DNA of 64,000 nucleotides from Streptomyces sp. B1I3. Lineage in GTDB: Bacteria > Actinomycetota > Actinomycetes > Streptomycetales > Streptomycetaceae. This document shows, piece after piece, positions 62,703 through 64,000 of this stretch (position 1 is the first letter of the stretch; each line of letters begins with the position of its first letter). The notes beneath the pieces were generated by a model. That model had not been told where the DNA came from and ran no database searches. It was given only the letters and a program-made list of their open reading frames with translations. The position numbers were made by a program, and so were the translations under genes. The stretch is taken from NCBI RefSeq assembly GCF_030816615.1, contig NZ_JAUSYD010000001.1:6656501-6720500 (forward strand). Direction: 5' to 3'.

Positions 62703-64000
62703 ATGGCGCAGTGGACTTCGACCGTCGGCGCTGGGCAGCTCGCCCGCCAGCTCCAGGCGCAGCAGCCCCGGCCCGCGGCCCCGGGCGGCCGGAAGCCGCC
62801 CGCCTACCGCGCGCTCGCCGACGGTGTGCGCCTGCTGGTCCTGGAGGGCCGGGTACCGGTGGCCGCCCGGCTCCCCGCCGAACGGGAACTCGCGCTCGCC
62901 CTGTCGTTCAGCCGCACCACCGTCGCCGCCGCCTACGAGGCGCTGCGGGCCGAGGGCTTCCTGGAGTCCCGGCGCGGCGCCGGCAGCTGGACGGCGGTCC
63001 CGGCGGGCAACCCGCTGCCCGCCCGCGGCCTGGAGCCCCTGCCCCCGGAGTCGCTCGGTTCGATGATCGACCTCGGCTGCGCCTCGCTGCCCGCACCGGA
63101 GCCCTGGCTGACCCGGGCCGTCCAGGGAGCTCTGGAAGAGCTCCCTCCCTACGCGCACACCCACGGCGACTACCCGGCCGGACTGCCCGCGCTGCGGCAG
63201 ACGATCGCCGACCGCTACACCGGACGCGGCATCCCGACCATGCCCGAACAGATCATGGTCACCACCGGGGCCATGGGTGCCATCGACGCGATCTGCCATC
63301 TTTTCGCCGGGCGCGGCGAGCGCATCGCCGTGGAGTCCCCGAGCTACGCCAACATCCTCCAGCTCATGCGCGAGGCGGGAGCCAGGCTCGTGCCCGTGGC
63401 CATGGAGGAAGGCCTCGGCGGCTGGGACATGAACCGCTGGCGGCAGGTCCTGCGCGACGCGGCGCCCCGGCTCGCCTACGTCGTCGCGGACTTCCACAAC
63501 CCCACCGGGGCCCTGGCCGACGAGCAGCAGCGCCGTGCCCTGGTCGAGGCCGCACGCTCCGCCGGAACGGTCCTGGTCGTCGACGAGACCATGAACGAGC
63601 TGTACCTGGACGCCGACGTCGAGATGCCGCGCAGGGTATGCGCCTTCGACCCGGCGGGCAGCACGGTGCTGACCGTCGGATCGGCGAGCAAGGCCTTCTG
63701 GGCCGGAATGCGGATCGGATGGGTGCGGGCGGCGCCGGACGTCATTCGCAGCCTCGTCGCCGCTCGCGCGTACGCGGACATGGGGACCCCGGTCCTGGAA
63801 CAGCTCGCCATCAACTGGCTGATGGGTACGGGCGGCTGGGAACAGGCCGTGGCGATCCGGCGCGAGCAGGCCCGGGCGAACAGGGACGACCTGGTGCGTG
63901 CGGTGCGCCGGGAGCTTCCGGAGTGGGAGTTCGAGGTCCCGCGCGGCGGCCTCACCCTCTGGGTGCGCACCGGAGGGCTCTCCGGATCGCGGCTGGCCGT
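62703..64000 (+). CDS. MocR family regulator (GntR HTH fused to aminotransferase fold), 3' end outside
   Basis: 433 codons visible, no stop before the edge. GntR winged helix about 35-100 (LPAERELALALSFSRTTVAA), then a fold-type I aminotransferase domain with TTGAMGAIDAI, ADFHNPTGALA and the PLP lysine in TVGSASKAFWAGMRIGW. It should bind PLP as effector and control the divergent yczE-type gene. ATG 62703 gives MAQWTSTVGAGQLARQL, with GAGGAAGG 18 bp upstream. Confidence 0.9.
   Translation, partial: MAQWTSTVGAGQLARQLQAQQPRPAAPGGRKPPAYRALADGVRLLVLEGRVPVAARLPAERELALALSFSRTTVAAAYEALRAEGFLESRRGAGSWTAVPAGNPLPARGLEPLPPESLGSMIDLGCASLPAPEPWLTRAVQGALEELPPYAHTHGDYPAGLPALRQTIADRYTGRGIPTMPEQIMVTTGAMGAIDAICHLFAGRGERIAVESPSYANILQLMREAGARLVPVAMEEGLGGWDMNRWRQVLRDAAPRLAYVVADFHNPTGALADEQQRRALVEAARSAGTVLVVDETMNELYLDADVEMPRRVCAFDPAGSTVLTVGSASKAFWAGMRIGWVRAAPDVIRSLVAARAYADMGTPVLEQLAINWLMGTGGWEQAVAIRREQARANRDDLVRAVRRELPEWEFEVPRGGLTLWVRTGGLSGSRLA

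Overview
The window is about 72% GC, with GTG/TTG starts, very long antisense open frames caused by GC-rich third positions, an FMN riboswitch upstream of ribD-ribE-ribM-ribBA-ribH, and an rbpA gene behind a SigR-type promoter. All of this points to a Streptomyces chromosome. From memory (not checked here), the order chitinase, rib genes, hisE-hisG, PH protein, CNNM pair, AAA ATPase, small SCO1431-type protein, (chitinase), acyl-CoA dehydrogenase, ppm1, fxsA, rbpA is that of the SCO1444 to SCO1420 part of S. coelicolor.

Region 1 (1-4.4 kb) is ordinary: the tail of a nitrilase-family hydrolase, a flavin amine oxidase, a DUF5995 protein and an NCS2 uracil permease. Region 2 (4.4-17.2 kb) is a scrambled accessory zone. 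It holds two related Rhs/YD-repeat loci on the minus strand. The right locus (14.1-17.2 kb) has an Rhs C-terminal piece ending in an unassigned toxin tip, its small probable immunity gene, a kinase TPR fragment and a dead UvrD-like helicase. The left locus (4.8-8.9 kb) has an Rhs core carrying a different tip, a DNA/RNA non-specific endonuclease, followed by an intact SUKH immunity gene and then by degraded copies of the toxin, immunity and TPR pieces seen intact on the right. The nuclease is split by a 1.5-kb insertion with inverted IS ends around a DUF3592 gene. The block between permease and MFS gene is bracketed by 96-99% identical pieces of those two genes. A divergent MFS/ROK pair with a clear operator lies between the two loci.

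Region 3 (17.2-33.4 kb) is conserved chromosome: GH18 chitinase with chitin-response repeats, riboflavin operon under an FMN riboswitch, hisE-hisG, a frameshifted PH-domain gene, two CNNM/CBS membrane proteins, an EccA/CbxX-like AAA ATPase, a uridine-kinase-like protein and a C39-like secreted peptidase.

Region 4 (33.4-50.9 kb) looks like an inserted block. Its left edge is the 3' end of the C39 peptidase gene plus the decayed 3' end of a tyrosine integrase; its right edge carries a decayed direct repeat of both. Inside are a PAS-GAF-PP2C-HATPase regulator with lost metal ligands, a dead gluconokinase beside an SDR, a cydAB oxidase, a CPA1 antiporter, a DUF2254 protein, a TrmB/LuxR-type regulator, a large secreted subtilase, remnants of a glutamate decarboxylase and a TetR gene, and a GH15 hydrolase.

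Region 5 (51-64 kb) returns to conserved chromosome: a 52-aa membrane protein, a decayed second chitinase that still has a recognisable promoter relic, acyl-CoA dehydrogenase, an Lrp regulator, amidohydrolase, polyprenol-phosphate mannosyltransferase, FxsA, RbpA, an MFS/glycerophosphodiesterase/YczE operon and a divergent MocR regulator cut by the window end. I saw no rRNA, tRNA or CRISPR array.
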